Source: Devosia sp. SD17-2 (GTDB taxonomy: Bacteria; Pseudomonadota; Alphaproteobacteria; Rhizobiales; Devosiaceae). Taken from it: 64,000 bases of DNA. Both the position numbers and the translations under genes were made by a program. Shown piece after piece: positions 46,297 to 55,504 of this stretch. The DNA lies in the NCBI RefSeq assembly GCF_029201565.1, contig NZ_CP104002.1, positions 3,365,001-3,429,000 of the forward strand, written 5' to 3'. The notes under the pieces are model-generated. The model worked only from the letters and a program-made list of their open reading frames with translations. It had not been told where the DNA came from and did no database searches. Positions within the stretch are counted from its first letter, which is position 1. Every line of letters begins with the position of its first letter.

Positions 46297-49176
46297 TTAG
46301 CGGCTCTTCTGGGCGATCAGCTTGCGGGCCAGTTCCGCCCCCGTCATCGCGGTTCCAAAGGCAAAGCCCTGTGCGAGACGGCAGTTGAGCTGGCGCAGGC
46401 GTTCGATCTCATCCAGCGACTCCACGCCTTCGGCGATCACCGTCAGCTCGAGATCGCGCGCGAGGGCGACGATGGCCTTGATGATCGGGCCCTGCGTGTG
46501 GGCGATCCCTGTGTCGGTGCCCATCTTTACGAAGGCAGCGGGGATCTTGATCGTGTCGAACGGGAAGCGGTGCAGATAGCTCAGCGACGAATGACCGGTG
46601 CCGAAGTCATCGAGCGCCAGCCCGACGCCGAGGCCGTGCAGGGCCTCCAGCATATAGGCGGAATGCTCGGGATTGCTCATCACCTGGCTCTCGGTGATTT
46701 CGAGCTTCAGACTTGCCGCCAGCGCCTTGTCACGATCGAGCAGGCTGCGCATGTCGGCCAGCAGGCTTTCAGTCGCCAACTGCGTGGGCGAGAGATTGAC
46801 GGAGACGAAGAACTCCTCGGGGAGCCCGATGCTGGTCATCCATTCGCGCGTCTGCGTCGCGGCCTGCTCAAACGCCAGGCGCCCGAGCTTGTCGATCTGG
46901 CCGGAGCGTTCGGCCAAGGGCACGAATTCCTCGGGATTGACGGCGCCGCGCGTGGGGTGGTTCCAGCGCATGAGCGCTTCAGCACCAACGATCTGGCCCG
47001 AGGTGATGTCGGTGACGGGTTGGAACTGTACATGCAGCTCGCCCTCTTTCATCCCCCGCTCAAGGTCTTCTTCGCTGGCGCGGTTGTAGGTGGAGATCGA
47101 GCGCGCGGAGGCGCGATAGGCCTCGATGCGGTCGCCGCCGAGACGCTTGGCGTAATACATCGCCAGCTCGGCATCGCGCAGCACATCGGCCGCCGTGGCG
47201 GGATTGCTGTCGTAAATGGTGACGCCGATGGAGGCAGAGAGGGTCAGGTCGCGGTCGCCGAAATTGAACGGGGCCTTGAGGGCTTTCCGGATCTGCTCGG
47301 CGATCTCGGCGATCTTGCTGGCCGCCTGCTCGGAGGCGAGGATCACGGCGAACTGATCGCCGGTGATGCGGGCGACGGTGTCGAGCGGGCGGATGGCGCG
47401 AGAAATGCGCCGCGACATGGCGAGCAGCACGGAATCGGCGGCGGAATGGCCGATGCGTTCCTCGAGCTCCATGAACCGGTCGATGTCGATAAGGAAGACG
47501 GCAGGCTTCACCCCACCCGGCAGGCGGGCGCGCTCAAGAGCCCGCTCAAGCCGATCGAGGAAGAGCTGCTTGTTGGGCAGGCCGGTGAGGCTATCATGCA
47601 CGGCGTCGTGGAGAAGGCGCTCGCGTGCGGCACGGTCCTCGGTCACGTCCTGCAGGGTGCCGACGATACGGTTGACCTGGCCGTCGCCGCCCAGCACGGG
47701 TTTCACGCGCATGCGGAAGCTGCGGTAGGTGCCGTCATGGCCAGCGATGCGGATATCAGCCGAGACCTTGCCGCGACGCAATTCAACCAGCGTGTCGAAG
47801 GCGGTGCGGAAACGATCCCTGTCATCGGCATGCAGCCGGTCGAGCCAGCGCTTGATGGCGCCGCGCAGGGCGCCGCGCTTTTCGCCGAGGCGAATGGCCA
47901 GTTCATCGCTGACGGTGACGCGGTCGCGATCGATATTCCAGTCGAACACGAAATCACCCGAGCCCGTCAGCGCCAGCGCACGGCGCTCGACCTCGCTCAA
48001 GGTGCCGATGGACACCTGCCCTTCGGAAAAGGCGTGTTGTACCGCCGTGAAGCCGAGCAGCATCACCACCAGAACAAGGCCGCCCCCAACGGCGGGCTGT
48101 GCCACGTCATTGCTGACCTGCCCGGAGATAACAAGCCAGGCGTAGAACAGCCAGGCGATGAAGATGATCCAGGTGGGCACGAGCAGAACCGCACGGTCGT
48201 AGCCACGCAGCGCCAGCAGCAGGATGAGGAAGAAACCGGACAGGCCCAGCATGGCCAGCACCAGCCGCGAGATCGTGGCGGCAATGGCAGGCTGGAAAAA
48301 GGCAAACGCAAAGAGCGCGAGGAACAGCGCGGCGAGGCCCAGCGCCAGATGGATGAAGCGCAGATGCCAGCGATGGAGGTTCAGATATATAAACAGGAAC
48401 CCCGCCAAGGTCGTGGCAATGCCGGCCTCCGCCGCGGCGCGCAGGGGCTGAACGCCGCCTGCCGAGAGCGAGAACAGACGGCCAAGGATCCCGAAATCGA
48501 TGAGGAGATAGGCCAGGACTGCCCACGCGAAGGCAGCGGTCGCCGGGAAGACGCCACGCCCCTTGACCACGAACATGATGGTGAGGAACACCGCCGCAAG
48601 CGAGGCGACGCCGAGCACAACGCCACGGAACAGCGTGAACGAGTTCACATAGTCGCGGTACGCATTGGGCTGCCAGAGATAGAGTTCGGGCAGACTGCCG
48701 GCGGACAATTCGGCGACGAGCGTGACCGTGGCGCCGGGGTCGAGGGTAACCTCGAACACATCGGCTTCCGGATCGGAGAGACGGACGGGACGGATACCCG
48801 CGCTTGGCGTGACGGCACTGATGCGCGCTTCGCCCAAATCTGGCTGGAAAACGCCGGAGCCCGGAAGGCGGAAGAAGGGGGCGACCAGAAGCCGCTCGAT
48901 CTGCTGGTCGCTGTCATTGCGCAGCGCGAACAGCGCGAAGCTGGGATTGGTGCCCTGTTGGCTCGCCAAAACCTCGATGCGCCGGATAATGCCGTCGGCA
49001 TCGGGCGCCGTGGATAATTGCACACGTCCATCATTGCCGCCGACGATCTCGACGACTTCGGACAGATTGACCGCGTTCACGTCCTCAGGGACGGAAATAA
49101 CCTCAAAGCCGCGCGCAGGCGCAGCGGCAGAGAGCGCGAAAACGAGGAAACACGCGAGGGCAAGCAAATGACGCAT
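46297..49176 (-). CDS. Membrane GGDEF-EAL protein, probably a c-di-GMP phosphodiesterase
   Basis: 959 residues. Signal peptide (1-23), a periplasmic domain (about 24-175), seven or so membrane helices (about 180-390; 7TMR-like sensor), a PAS domain (from about 405), GGDEF (about 520-680) and EAL (about 700-955). The GGDEF active site is changed to TGDQF (RITGDQFAV), so cyclase activity is doubtful. The EAL domain keeps VGAEALMRW, LALDDFGTGHSSLSYL and IAEGVESLDE, so it should degrade c-di-GMP. Probable role: sensing an envelope signal to lower c-di-GMP (inference). Confidence 0.92.
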   Translation of the reverse strand: MRHLLALACFLVFALSAAAPARGFEVISVPEDVNAVNLSEVVEIVGGNDGRVQLSTAPDADGIIRRIEVLASQQGTNPSFALFALRNDSDQQIERLLVAPFFRLPGSGVFQPDLGEARISAVTPSAGIRPVRLSDPEADVFEVTLDPGATVTLVAELSAGSLPELYLWQPNAYRDYVNSFTLFRGVVLGVASLAAVFLTIMFVVKGRGVFPATAAFAWAVLAYLLIDFGILGRLFSLSAGGVQPLRAAAEAGIATTLAGFLFIYLNLHRWHLRFIHLALGLAALFLALFAFAFFQPAIAATISRLVLAMLGLSGFFLILLLALRGYDRAVLLVPTWIIFIAWLFYAWLVISGQVSNDVAQPAVGGGLVLVVMLLGFTAVQHAFSEGQVSIGTLSEVERRALALTGSGDFVFDWNIDRDRVTVSDELAIRLGEKRGALRGAIKRWLDRLHADDRDRFRTAFDTLVELRRGKVSADIRIAGHDGTYRSFRMRVKPVLGGDGQVNRIVGTLQDVTEDRAARERLLHDAVHDSLTGLPNKQLFLDRLERALERARLPGGVKPAVFLIDIDRFMELEERIGHSAADSVLLAMSRRISRAIRPLDTVARITGDQFAVILASEQAASKIAEIAEQIRKALKAPFNFGDRDLTLSASIGVTIYDSNPATAADVLRDAELAMYYAKRLGGDRIEAYRASARSISTYNRASEEDLERGMKEGELHVQFQPVTDITSGQIVGAEALMRWNHPTRGAVNPEEFVPLAERSGQIDKLGRLAFEQAATQTREWMTSIGLPEEFFVSVNLSPTQLATESLLADMRSLLDRDKALAASLKLEITESQVMSNPEHSAYMLEALHGLGVGLALDDFGTGHSSLSYLHRFPFDTIKIPAAFVKMGTDTGIAHTQGPIIKAIVALARDLELTVIAEGVESLDEIERLRQLNCRLAQGFAFGTAMTGAELARKLIAQKSR

Positions 49177-49353
49177 CAGGGGCAGCTAATTCCTGCACAA
49201 GGCTTCTTTGTGGCAACTCTCCGCGCATTTACGCGAGGCGGACGCGCCGTTTTTTATTCGGACCTCCGTGGGGAGCGCCTCCTTGGTACGGGAGATTGCT
49301 GGCCGGGACAAGCTTTGGGGGGTGTTGCAGGCCAGCAACACCGTGAACAAGTG

Positions 49354-49971
49354 CTAGAAAGTTGCCGTGCGCCGGCTCAGTCGCAGCAGATCCCAGCGCT
49401 CGCGCGTTAGGCCCATCATGACGTGATCTTCCCAGCGGCCGTCGATCTGGAGATAGCGTTCGGCAAATCCCTCTTCGACAAAACCGTTCTTTTCGAGCAC
49501 GCGGCGTGACGCGATATTTGTGGGGAGAAAGGCTGCGTGGACGCGATGGAGGTCGAGAGTTTCGAAGACGAAGGGCATGGCCATGGACACGGCCTCGCTC
49601 ATCAACCCCCTGCCCGCATAGCTCTGGCCCATCCAATAGCCGAGGGTGACGAACTGGGCCGCACGCCGACGAATATTGGAGAGGGTCATGCCGCCCGCCA
49701 GCGTCTGCTTGCCGGCAGGACCCACGAACAAGAGAAAGGTGTAGTCGGTGCCCTGCTCTGCCTCGATGCGGGCCCGCTTGACGCGCAGGGCGAAAAGACG
49801 CCGTGACAGGTCGGCATCGGTCCAGCGCGGTTCGAATGGCTTGAGGAACTCCCGGCTGGCGCGGCGCAGCGCTGCCCATTCCTCATAGTCACGCATGTGC
49901 GGCAGGCGCATGGTCATGCGCTTGCCGCGTAGTTCGACCAATGGCGCCGGCGAAGACCAGGGCCACAGCAT
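49354..49971 (-). CDS. GNAT family acetyltransferase (RimJ-like)
   Basis: 205-residue N-acetyltransferase of the RimJ/RimL type. Conserved: LGYWMGQSYAGRGLMSEAV (acetyl-CoA motif) and HRVHAAFLPTNIASRRVLEKNGFVEEGFAERYLQIDGRWEDHVMMGL. In this family the targets are ribosomal protein N-termini or other amino groups; the substrate is not known here. The ATG at 49971 lies 4 nt downstream of the M16 peptidase stop, in the thrC-M16-GNAT run. An upstream start would overlap the peptidase by 68 nt. Confidence 0.88.
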   Translation of the reverse strand: MLWPWSSPAPLVELRGKRMTMRLPHMRDYEEWAALRRASREFLKPFEPRWTDADLSRRLFALRVKRARIEAEQGTDYTFLLFVGPAGKQTLAGGMTLSNIRRRAAQFVTLGYWMGQSYAGRGLMSEAVSMAMPFVFETLDLHRVHAAFLPTNIASRRVLEKNGFVEEGFAERYLQIDGRWEDHVMMGLTRERWDLLRLSRRTATF

Positions 49972-49975
49972 GGGA

Positions 49976-51238
49976 TCAGCTCTTGAGCCGCTCGCCGATG
50001 CTCTCGACATCGGGCAGGCCGCTGATCGGGCCGATACCGGCAAGGGTCGGCATGCCGGAGGTGAAGAGCTGCTCGGCGACTTCGCGAACGCGCTGGGCCG
50101 TGATGCGGTTGATGCGCTCCACAGTCTCCTGCATCGGGATGGTCCGACCCCAGAGGATCTGCTGGCGCGCCAGCTGACCGGCGCGGGCCGAAGGGCTCTC
50201 CAGCGACATCAGCAGGCCGGCGCGGATCTGATTGCGCACGCGCACCACTTCTTCGTCGGAAATGGTCTGTGCCGCGCGGCGCAGCTCATCGATGACGACG
50301 GGGACCAGTTCGGGGACCTCGTCCTCGCCTGTCGCCGCGGCAACGCCAAAGACACCGCTGTCGGCAAAAGCCCAGTGGAACGAATAGACCGAATAGCAAA
50401 GGCCGCGCTTCTCCCGGATTTCCTGGAAGAGGCGCGAGCTCATGCCCCCGCCGAGCACAGATGCCAGCACCTGTGCGGCGTAAAAGCCGTCGGAATTATA
50501 GGCGCGTCCTTCAAACCCGAGAACGATGTGGGCCTGCTCGTGATCAGATACCAGTCGTTCCTGGCCGCCCTTATATTCTGCACGCTGGGGCGCCGGTGCG
50601 CCATTGGGGGCGAGATCGGCGAAGCGTTCACGCGCCACTTCCACGAGACCTTCGTGGTCGACATTGCCCGCGGCGGAAATGACCATGTGGTCACCCACAT
50701 AGTTGCGGCGCATATATTTGCGAACCATCTCCGGCGAGAAGTCCCGAACGGAATCAACCGTACCGAGAATTGTTCGACCAATCGGCTGCGAGGGAAACGC
50801 CGCTTCCTGGAAGAGATCGAAGACATGGTCGTCAGGATTGTCGCGTGCTGCGCCGATCTCCTGGACAATGACCTGCTTTTCGCGGGTCATCTCATCTTCG
50901 TCGAAAGTCGAGTTCTGGAGGATGTCGGCCAGAATATCGGCGGCAAGCGCGACGTCGTCCTTGAGGACGCGGGCGAAATAGCCGGTATGCTCAATCGAGG
51001 TGGCAGCGTTGAGATCACCGCCCACATTCTCGATCGATTCGGCGATCTGGAGGGCAGTGCGGGACTCGGTGCCCTTGAAGGCCATATGCTCGAGAAGATG
51101 GGAAAGCCCATGCTCGGCCTTGCGTTCAGACCGGGCACCCGCCTTTACCCAGACGCCCAGCGAGGCGCTTTCGAGGTGGGGCATGTTGTCGGTCAAAACA
51201 ACCATGCCGTTGTCGAGGGTCGTCGATTGTACGCTCAC
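49976..51238 (-). CDS. M16 family zinc metallopeptidase (processing-peptidase-like)
   Basis: 420-residue M16 peptidase related to the beta subunit of mitochondrial processing peptidase. The inverted zinc motif HXXEH is at 47-51 (HGLSHLLEHMAFKGT) with the distal Glu in EKQVIVQEIGAARDN. It lies downstream of thrC, the usual place in alphaproteobacteria. Substrates are unknown. Confidence 0.94.
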   Translation of the reverse strand: MSVQSTTLDNGMVVLTDNMPHLESASLGVWVKAGARSERKAEHGLSHLLEHMAFKGTESRTALQIAESIENVGGDLNAATSIEHTGYFARVLKDDVALAADILADILQNSTFDEDEMTREKQVIVQEIGAARDNPDDHVFDLFQEAAFPSQPIGRTILGTVDSVRDFSPEMVRKYMRRNYVGDHMVISAAGNVDHEGLVEVARERFADLAPNGAPAPQRAEYKGGQERLVSDHEQAHIVLGFEGRAYNSDGFYAAQVLASVLGGGMSSRLFQEIREKRGLCYSVYSFHWAFADSGVFGVAAATGEDEVPELVPVVIDELRRAAQTISDEEVVRVRNQIRAGLLMSLESPSARAGQLARQQILWGRTIPMQETVERINRITAQRVREVAEQLFTSGMPTLAGIGPISGLPDVESIGERLKS

Positions 51239-51290
51239 ACTCGTTCTCCTGAGCCAACGGCAAGAAGTACCGTCACTCCCTTAAGTGGTT

Positions 51291-52685
51291 TCAGGCCGCG
51301 CGCGTGCGCGACGAGATGAAGTCTTCCAGCGCCCTCTGGTCATTGGGCAGAACACTCAGGCGCTCCGGCCGATCGTAAAGATCAGACAGCCACACGGGCA
51401 AGCCCGGTGTGCTTCCGGCTGCGGCAGAAACTGCTGCCGGGAATTTGGCCGGATGCGCCGTGGACAGGGTGATCATCGGCGTGCCGACTTCGATCAGCTT
51501 GCGGGCAACAGCGACACCGACGGCAGTATGGGGGTCGAGAAGATAGCCCGCGTCACGCCAGGTCTGGAGAATCGTTGCGCTGGTCTGGGCTTCGTCAGTC
51601 GTTCCGGCCAGGAAATCGCGGCGGATGGCGGCAATCGACTGCTCGGGGAGATCGAAGCCGCGCGACTGCTTGAGCGCGGACATCATGCGGTTGACCGCGT
51701 CAGCGTCCCGGCCGACCGACTCGAACAGCAGGCGTTCGAAATTGGACGAGATCTGGATATCCATGGACGGACTGATGGTCGGCGCAACGCCAAGCATCTC
51801 GTAGCGACCGGTATCCAGCGTGCGACGCAGAATGTCGTTGGCGTTGGTGGCGATCACCAGCTTTTCGATCGGCAGGCCCATGCGCTGGGCGCAGTAGCCG
51901 GCGAAGATGTCGCCGAAATTGCCGGTCGGCACGGTGAAGCTCACCTTGCGGTGCGGGGCACCGAGGGAGGCGGCAGCCGTGAAATAATAGACGATCTGCG
52001 CAACGATGCGGCCCCAGTTGATGGAGTTCACGCCGGAGAGGCGGACGCTGTCGCGGAAGGCATGATGATTGAACATCGCCTTCACCGCGTCCTGGCAGTC
52101 ATCGAACGTGCCGTCGAGGGCAATGTTATGCACATTGTCATCGAGCACCGTCGTCATCTGCCGGCGCTGCACCTCGGAGGTGCGGCCCTGCGGATGGAGA
52201 ATGAAGATGTCGGTGGTTTCGCGGCCGCGGAAGGCTTCAATAGCCGCCGAACCGGTGTCACCAGAGGTCGCACCGACGATAGTCGCCTTGAGGCCGCGCT
52301 CGGCCAGGATGTGATCCATGACGCGGCTGAGGAACTGCATGGCGACGTCCTTGAACGCCAGGGTCGGGCCATGGAAAAGTTCAAGTACGAAATGTCCGGG
52401 CTCAAGCTCTACGAGCGGCGCGACGGACGGGTGACGGAACGATGCATAGGCCTCATCCACAATCGTGCGGAGGACGGGGCCCGGAATTTCGTCGCCAGTG
52501 AACCTGGAGATGATGTCATAGGCGACATCGGCGTAGGGACGGCCAGCATAACCAGCGATTTCATCCGGCGTAATCCGGAGCCAGGATGCAGGAACATAAA
52601 GCCCCCCATCGGAAGCAAGACCTGCCAAAACTGCGTCGGAGAAACCAAGCGCCGGCGCCTGGCCGCGCGTCGAAACAAACTGCAT
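51291..52685 (-). CDS. thrC: Threonine synthase
   Basis: 464-residue PLP enzyme, the last step of threonine biosynthesis (O-phosphohomoserine to threonine). The PLP lysine is about K112 in LFHGPTLAFKDVAMQFL; VGATSGDTGSAAIEAFRG binds the phosphate. N-terminus MQFVSTRGQAPALGFSDAVLAGLASDGGLYVP is typical. Downstream of SURF1 on the same strand after 71 nt. Confidence 0.96.
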   Translation of the reverse strand: MQFVSTRGQAPALGFSDAVLAGLASDGGLYVPASWLRITPDEIAGYAGRPYADVAYDIISRFTGDEIPGPVLRTIVDEAYASFRHPSVAPLVELEPGHFVLELFHGPTLAFKDVAMQFLSRVMDHILAERGLKATIVGATSGDTGSAAIEAFRGRETTDIFILHPQGRTSEVQRRQMTTVLDDNVHNIALDGTFDDCQDAVKAMFNHHAFRDSVRLSGVNSINWGRIVAQIVYYFTAAASLGAPHRKVSFTVPTGNFGDIFAGYCAQRMGLPIEKLVIATNANDILRRTLDTGRYEMLGVAPTISPSMDIQISSNFERLLFESVGRDADAVNRMMSALKQSRGFDLPEQSIAAIRRDFLAGTTDEAQTSATILQTWRDAGYLLDPHTAVGVAVARKLIEVGTPMITLSTAHPAKFPAAVSAAAGSTPGLPVWLSDLYDRPERLSVLPNDQRALEDFISSRTRAA

Positions 52686-52756
52686 GGGGTGGAAATGCCC
52701 TCTTAGAATTGTCGCAACCTAGTCAAAGCGCGGGAAAGCCGCAAGCTTCTGCGCGC

Positions 52757-53524
52757 CTAGTTGGCGAGTGGCCGACGCTGTCGCCACAGCCAGAAGCCCA
52801 GCATGACAACCGCGACAATGGAAAAGCCGTACCAGGTCAGTGCGTAACCAAAATGGTTGTTGGGGAAGGTGATCACCGTCTCGCCGCCCTGAGGCAGTTC
52901 GCCCGGCACGGTCGCGGGCAGATCGACATAGAACGGCGCAATCGGCGCAAGGTTCGGGTCGGCCATGAGGGCCATACGCGCGGGATCGCGCACCCACTCG
53001 ATCCGATCAGACATATTGGCCTCGGGCGTCATCATGCCAGCAACTTCAGGCTCACGGAAAAGACCGGTTATCGTGACCATACCGGGGTCTTCGCCGTGCA
53101 GATCACCGATCGCTGCGGCCTCCTGGTACTGCTGAGGCACGAACCCGCGATTGACGAAGACAGTGCCACCCTGCTCGAGCTCGAATGGGGTCATGACCCA
53201 GAAACCGGGTCCACCATATTGGCCATTGGCATTGGAGAGGCTGGTGAAGACCGTAAGGGTCTGCGTGTAGCGATAGGCCCCTGTCAGCGAGACGGGCTGG
53301 AAAACCAGAGCTTCATAGTCGAGGCTGGACCACTGATCGACCGCAGGCACCGGTATGGGCGCAGAAGTCAGGCGCGCATCAACGGCCGCCACCAAGGCGT
53401 CTTTCTCGGCCAGGCGATCCATCTGCCAGGCACCGAGGAAAGCGCACACGGCCGCAAGAACGAGCATCAAGACCGCAAAGAGCCAGTCAGTCCAGCGCAG
53501 CGGGCGAGTGGTAGACGCGGTCAT
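52757..53524 (-). CDS. SURF1 family cytochrome oxidase assembly protein
   Basis: 255-residue protein with a membrane helix at each end (LFAVLMLVLAAVCAFLGAWQ and WYGFSIVAVVMLGFWLW) and a periplasmic domain with GFWVMTPFELEQGGTVFVNRGFVP and the ITFPNNHFGYALTWY motif. SURF1 helps insert haem a into cytochrome c oxidase. It overlaps the stop of the DUF983 gene by 4 nt (ATGA). Confidence 0.93.
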   Translation of the reverse strand: MTASTTRPLRWTDWLFAVLMLVLAAVCAFLGAWQMDRLAEKDALVAAVDARLTSAPIPVPAVDQWSSLDYEALVFQPVSLTGAYRYTQTLTVFTSLSNANGQYGGPGFWVMTPFELEQGGTVFVNRGFVPQQYQEAAAIGDLHGEDPGMVTITGLFREPEVAGMMTPEANMSDRIEWVRDPARMALMADPNLAPIAPFYVDLPATVPGELPQGGETVITFPNNHFGYALTWYGFSIVAVVMLGFWLWRQRRPLAN

Positions 53525-53874
53525 TGGTGTCCCTCATGGGCATCATTGCTGAATTGAAGATTGACCAGGACACCCTTGAACGGGGGCAGGAGCACCAGGC
53601 AGAGCAGAAGCGTCGCGGGTATCCAAACGAGAAGGTGAACCCATGGCGCCATCGGGATTACCGAGCCGACCGCAAGCGCGAGGATGATGACCAGCGGCGC
53701 CACGAGGAAGATCACGAATACGGCGGGCCCATCGCCACTATCGGCGAACGAATAGTCGAGGCCGCAATTGGAACATGCCGGCGCCAGGGAGAGATAGTTG
53801 CCAAACAGAGGTCCCCGGCCGCAGCGCGGGCAGCGGCAGCGAATGCCGGTCAAAATCGGGCTGGGCGTCGACAT
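53521..53874 (-). CDS. DUF983 protein (zinc-ribbon membrane protein)
   Basis: 117 residues: two CxxC pairs at the N-terminus (CPRCGRG and CSNCGLDY) form a zinc ribbon, followed by two membrane helices (VFVIFLVAPLVIILALAVG and HLLVWIPATLLLCLVLL). It is regularly found in alphaproteobacterial cytochrome oxidase clusters and probably supports assembly. The ATG at 53874 has GGAG 7 nt upstream. Confidence 0.9.
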   Translation of the reverse strand: MSTPSPILTGIRCRCPRCGRGPLFGNYLSLAPACSNCGLDYSFADSGDGPAVFVIFLVAPLVIILALAVGSVIPMAPWVHLLVWIPATLLLCLVLLPPFKGVLVNLQFSNDAHEGHQ

Positions 53875-53939
53875 GGAGCATCTCCAAAGAGAAAAGGGCG
53901 CAGCTGATGCCGCGCCCCTGAAACCTTGTTTGTTCGGGA

Positions 53940-54776
53940 CTAGTGGCTCAGCGCCACGCCCCAGCTGCCCCACACATAGATGGTGGCAAAGAGGAAAATC
54001 CAGACCACGTCAACGAAGTGCCAGTACCAGGCAGCGAATTCGAAGCCGAGGTGACGCTCGGGGGTGAAATGCCCGGCCAGGGCGCGGAAGAGGCAGACGG
54101 CCAGGAAGATCGTACCGATGAGGACGTGGAAGCCATGCAGGCCGGTCGCCATCACGAAGGTCGCGCCATACATGTTGCCGGTGAACGAGAAGCCGGCGTG
54201 GCTGTATTCCAGAGCCTGGACGAAGGAGAAGAGGATACCCAGACCAACGGTGAGGGCGAGGCCCCACTTCAGACCCTGACGATCATTCTCGAGAAGAGCG
54301 TGGTGCGCCCAGGTCACGGTGGTGCCCGAGGTCAACAGAATGAGGGTGTTGAACAGCGGCAGGTGGAACGGGTCGAACACTTCGACGCCGGTCGGGGGCC
54401 AATGACCACCGGTTGCAGCGACGCGCGTGTACTGCTCGACGTCATCGAGACGGAAGAAGCCGTCGAAATAGGCCCAGAAGAAAGCTGCGAACAGCATGAC
54501 TTCGGAGGCAATGAACAGGATCATGCCATAGCGGTGGTGCATCTGCACGACTGGGGTGTGATCAACGCCGTTCTCGGCTTCCTTAACGACGTCGGACCAC
54601 CAGCCGTAGAAGGCGTAGAGAACGCCGGCGAAGCCAATGGCGAAGATCCACGGGGTCCAGTCGCGCATCCAGAAAACGACGCCGACCATCATCACAAGCA
54701 CGGCGGCCGACATCACGACGGGCCACGGGCTCGGTTCTACCATGTGGTAGTCATGGTTCTTTTCAATCGCGGCCAT
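53940..54776 (-). CDS. ctaE: Cytochrome c oxidase subunit III
   Basis: 278-residue subunit III of aa3 oxidase with seven hydrophobic segments. Characteristic: HDYHMVEPSPWPVVMSAAVLVMM, FIASEVMLFAAFFWAYFDG, and FVMATGLHGFHVLIGTIFL; the C-terminus YWHFVDVVWIFLFATIYVWG is conserved. It follows ctaG after 2 nt. Confidence 0.97.
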   Translation of the reverse strand: MAAIEKNHDYHMVEPSPWPVVMSAAVLVMMVGVVFWMRDWTPWIFAIGFAGVLYAFYGWWSDVVKEAENGVDHTPVVQMHHRYGMILFIASEVMLFAAFFWAYFDGFFRLDDVEQYTRVAATGGHWPPTGVEVFDPFHLPLFNTLILLTSGTTVTWAHHALLENDRQGLKWGLALTVGLGILFSFVQALEYSHAGFSFTGNMYGATFVMATGLHGFHVLIGTIFLAVCLFRALAGHFTPERHLGFEFAAWYWHFVDVVWIFLFATIYVWGSWGVALSH

Positions 54777-54778
54777 GT

Positions 54779-55327
54779 TCAGCTTCCCTCATTCTCTGAA
54801 GCGTAGAAGGTATAAGAGAGAGTTATCTCTTTGATCGTGTTGAGTTCCGGATTGTCGTCCAGGTCTGGATCGACAAAGAAGACGATGGGCATTTCCACCG
54901 TTTCCCCGGGCTGGAGTGTCTGCTCGGTGAAGCAGAAGCACTCAATCTTGTTGAAGTAGATGCCGGCCTTGGGAGGCGAGACGTTGAAGATCGCCGTACC
55001 CGTCACCACTTCGTCAGAGGTATTGGTGGCAATGTAATTGACGGTATCGACTGCGCCGATCTGATCTGTCACCGGAGCTGCGGCCGTGACCTTCCAGGGA
55101 AGTGCGTCTTCGACATTCGCGTCGAAGCGAACCTTCATCTCGCGTGCGATCAAACCCTTGGGATTGTCGCTCGCGACCTGAGTGGTCCCGCCATAGCCGG
55201 TCACCTGGCAGAAGAGCTGGTAAAGCGGAACAGCCGCGAAGGCGAGGCCGACCATGCCGGCAGCGATGCCGAACAGGACAATGCCCGTCTTTCCATTATG
55301 CCGCGGCTGGAATGCAGTGGTCGCCAT
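54779..55327 (-). CDS. ctaG: Cytochrome c oxidase assembly protein CtaG (Cox11)
   Basis: 182-residue Cox11/CtaG, a copper chaperone for the CuB site of subunit I. One N-terminal helix (TGIVLFGIAAGMVGLAFAAVPLYQLFCQVTGYGG) is followed by a periplasmic domain with the copper-binding CFCF motif (FNKIECFCFTEQTLQPGE). The ATG overlaps the stop of the small upstream gene by one base. Confidence 0.95.
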   Translation of the reverse strand: MATTAFQPRHNGKTGIVLFGIAAGMVGLAFAAVPLYQLFCQVTGYGGTTQVASDNPKGLIAREMKVRFDANVEDALPWKVTAAAPVTDQIGAVDTVNYIATNTSDEVVTGTAIFNVSPPKAGIYFNKIECFCFTEQTLQPGETVEMPIVFFVDPDLDDNPELNTIKEITLSYTFYASENEGS

Positions 55328-55503
55328 TACATCATCCGGTCAAACAGCGCCGGACCCATCTTGACGAGGGTCAGCACGTAGAACGTGACTGCGAACAGCA
55401 GCAGTACCACCGCAAGGGCGATCGAGCGGCCGCGGCGGCGAGCCTGGCTGGGCACAACAGGCGAAGCATTCCCGGCGGGCATTTGTTCGGTATGGCTGGC
55501 CAT
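55327..55503 (-). CDS. Small membrane protein of the cytochrome oxidase cluster (CoxF-like)
   Basis: 58-residue protein with a hydrophilic N-terminus (MASHTEQMPAGNASPVV), an Arg-rich stretch (SQARRRGRS) and one membrane helix (IALAVVLLLFAVTFYVLTLV), ending KMGPALFDRMM. AGGAG lies 9 nt before the ATG at 55503. Its stop overlaps the ctaG start by one base, and it lies 1 nt after the ctaB stop. Similar small single-pass proteins sit at this spot in other alphaproteobacterial cox operons. Function unproven. Confidence 0.8.
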   Translation of the reverse strand: MASHTEQMPAGNASPVVPSQARRRGRSIALAVVLLLFAVTFYVLTLVKMGPALFDRMM

Positions 55504-55504
55504 A

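Noticed and set aside
46498..49017. 839-codon open frame opposite the GGDEF-EAL gene
   Set aside because: Antisense shadow in GC-rich DNA; the product is a run of Gly, Glu, His and Arg without domains, and the minus-strand gene has complete motifs.
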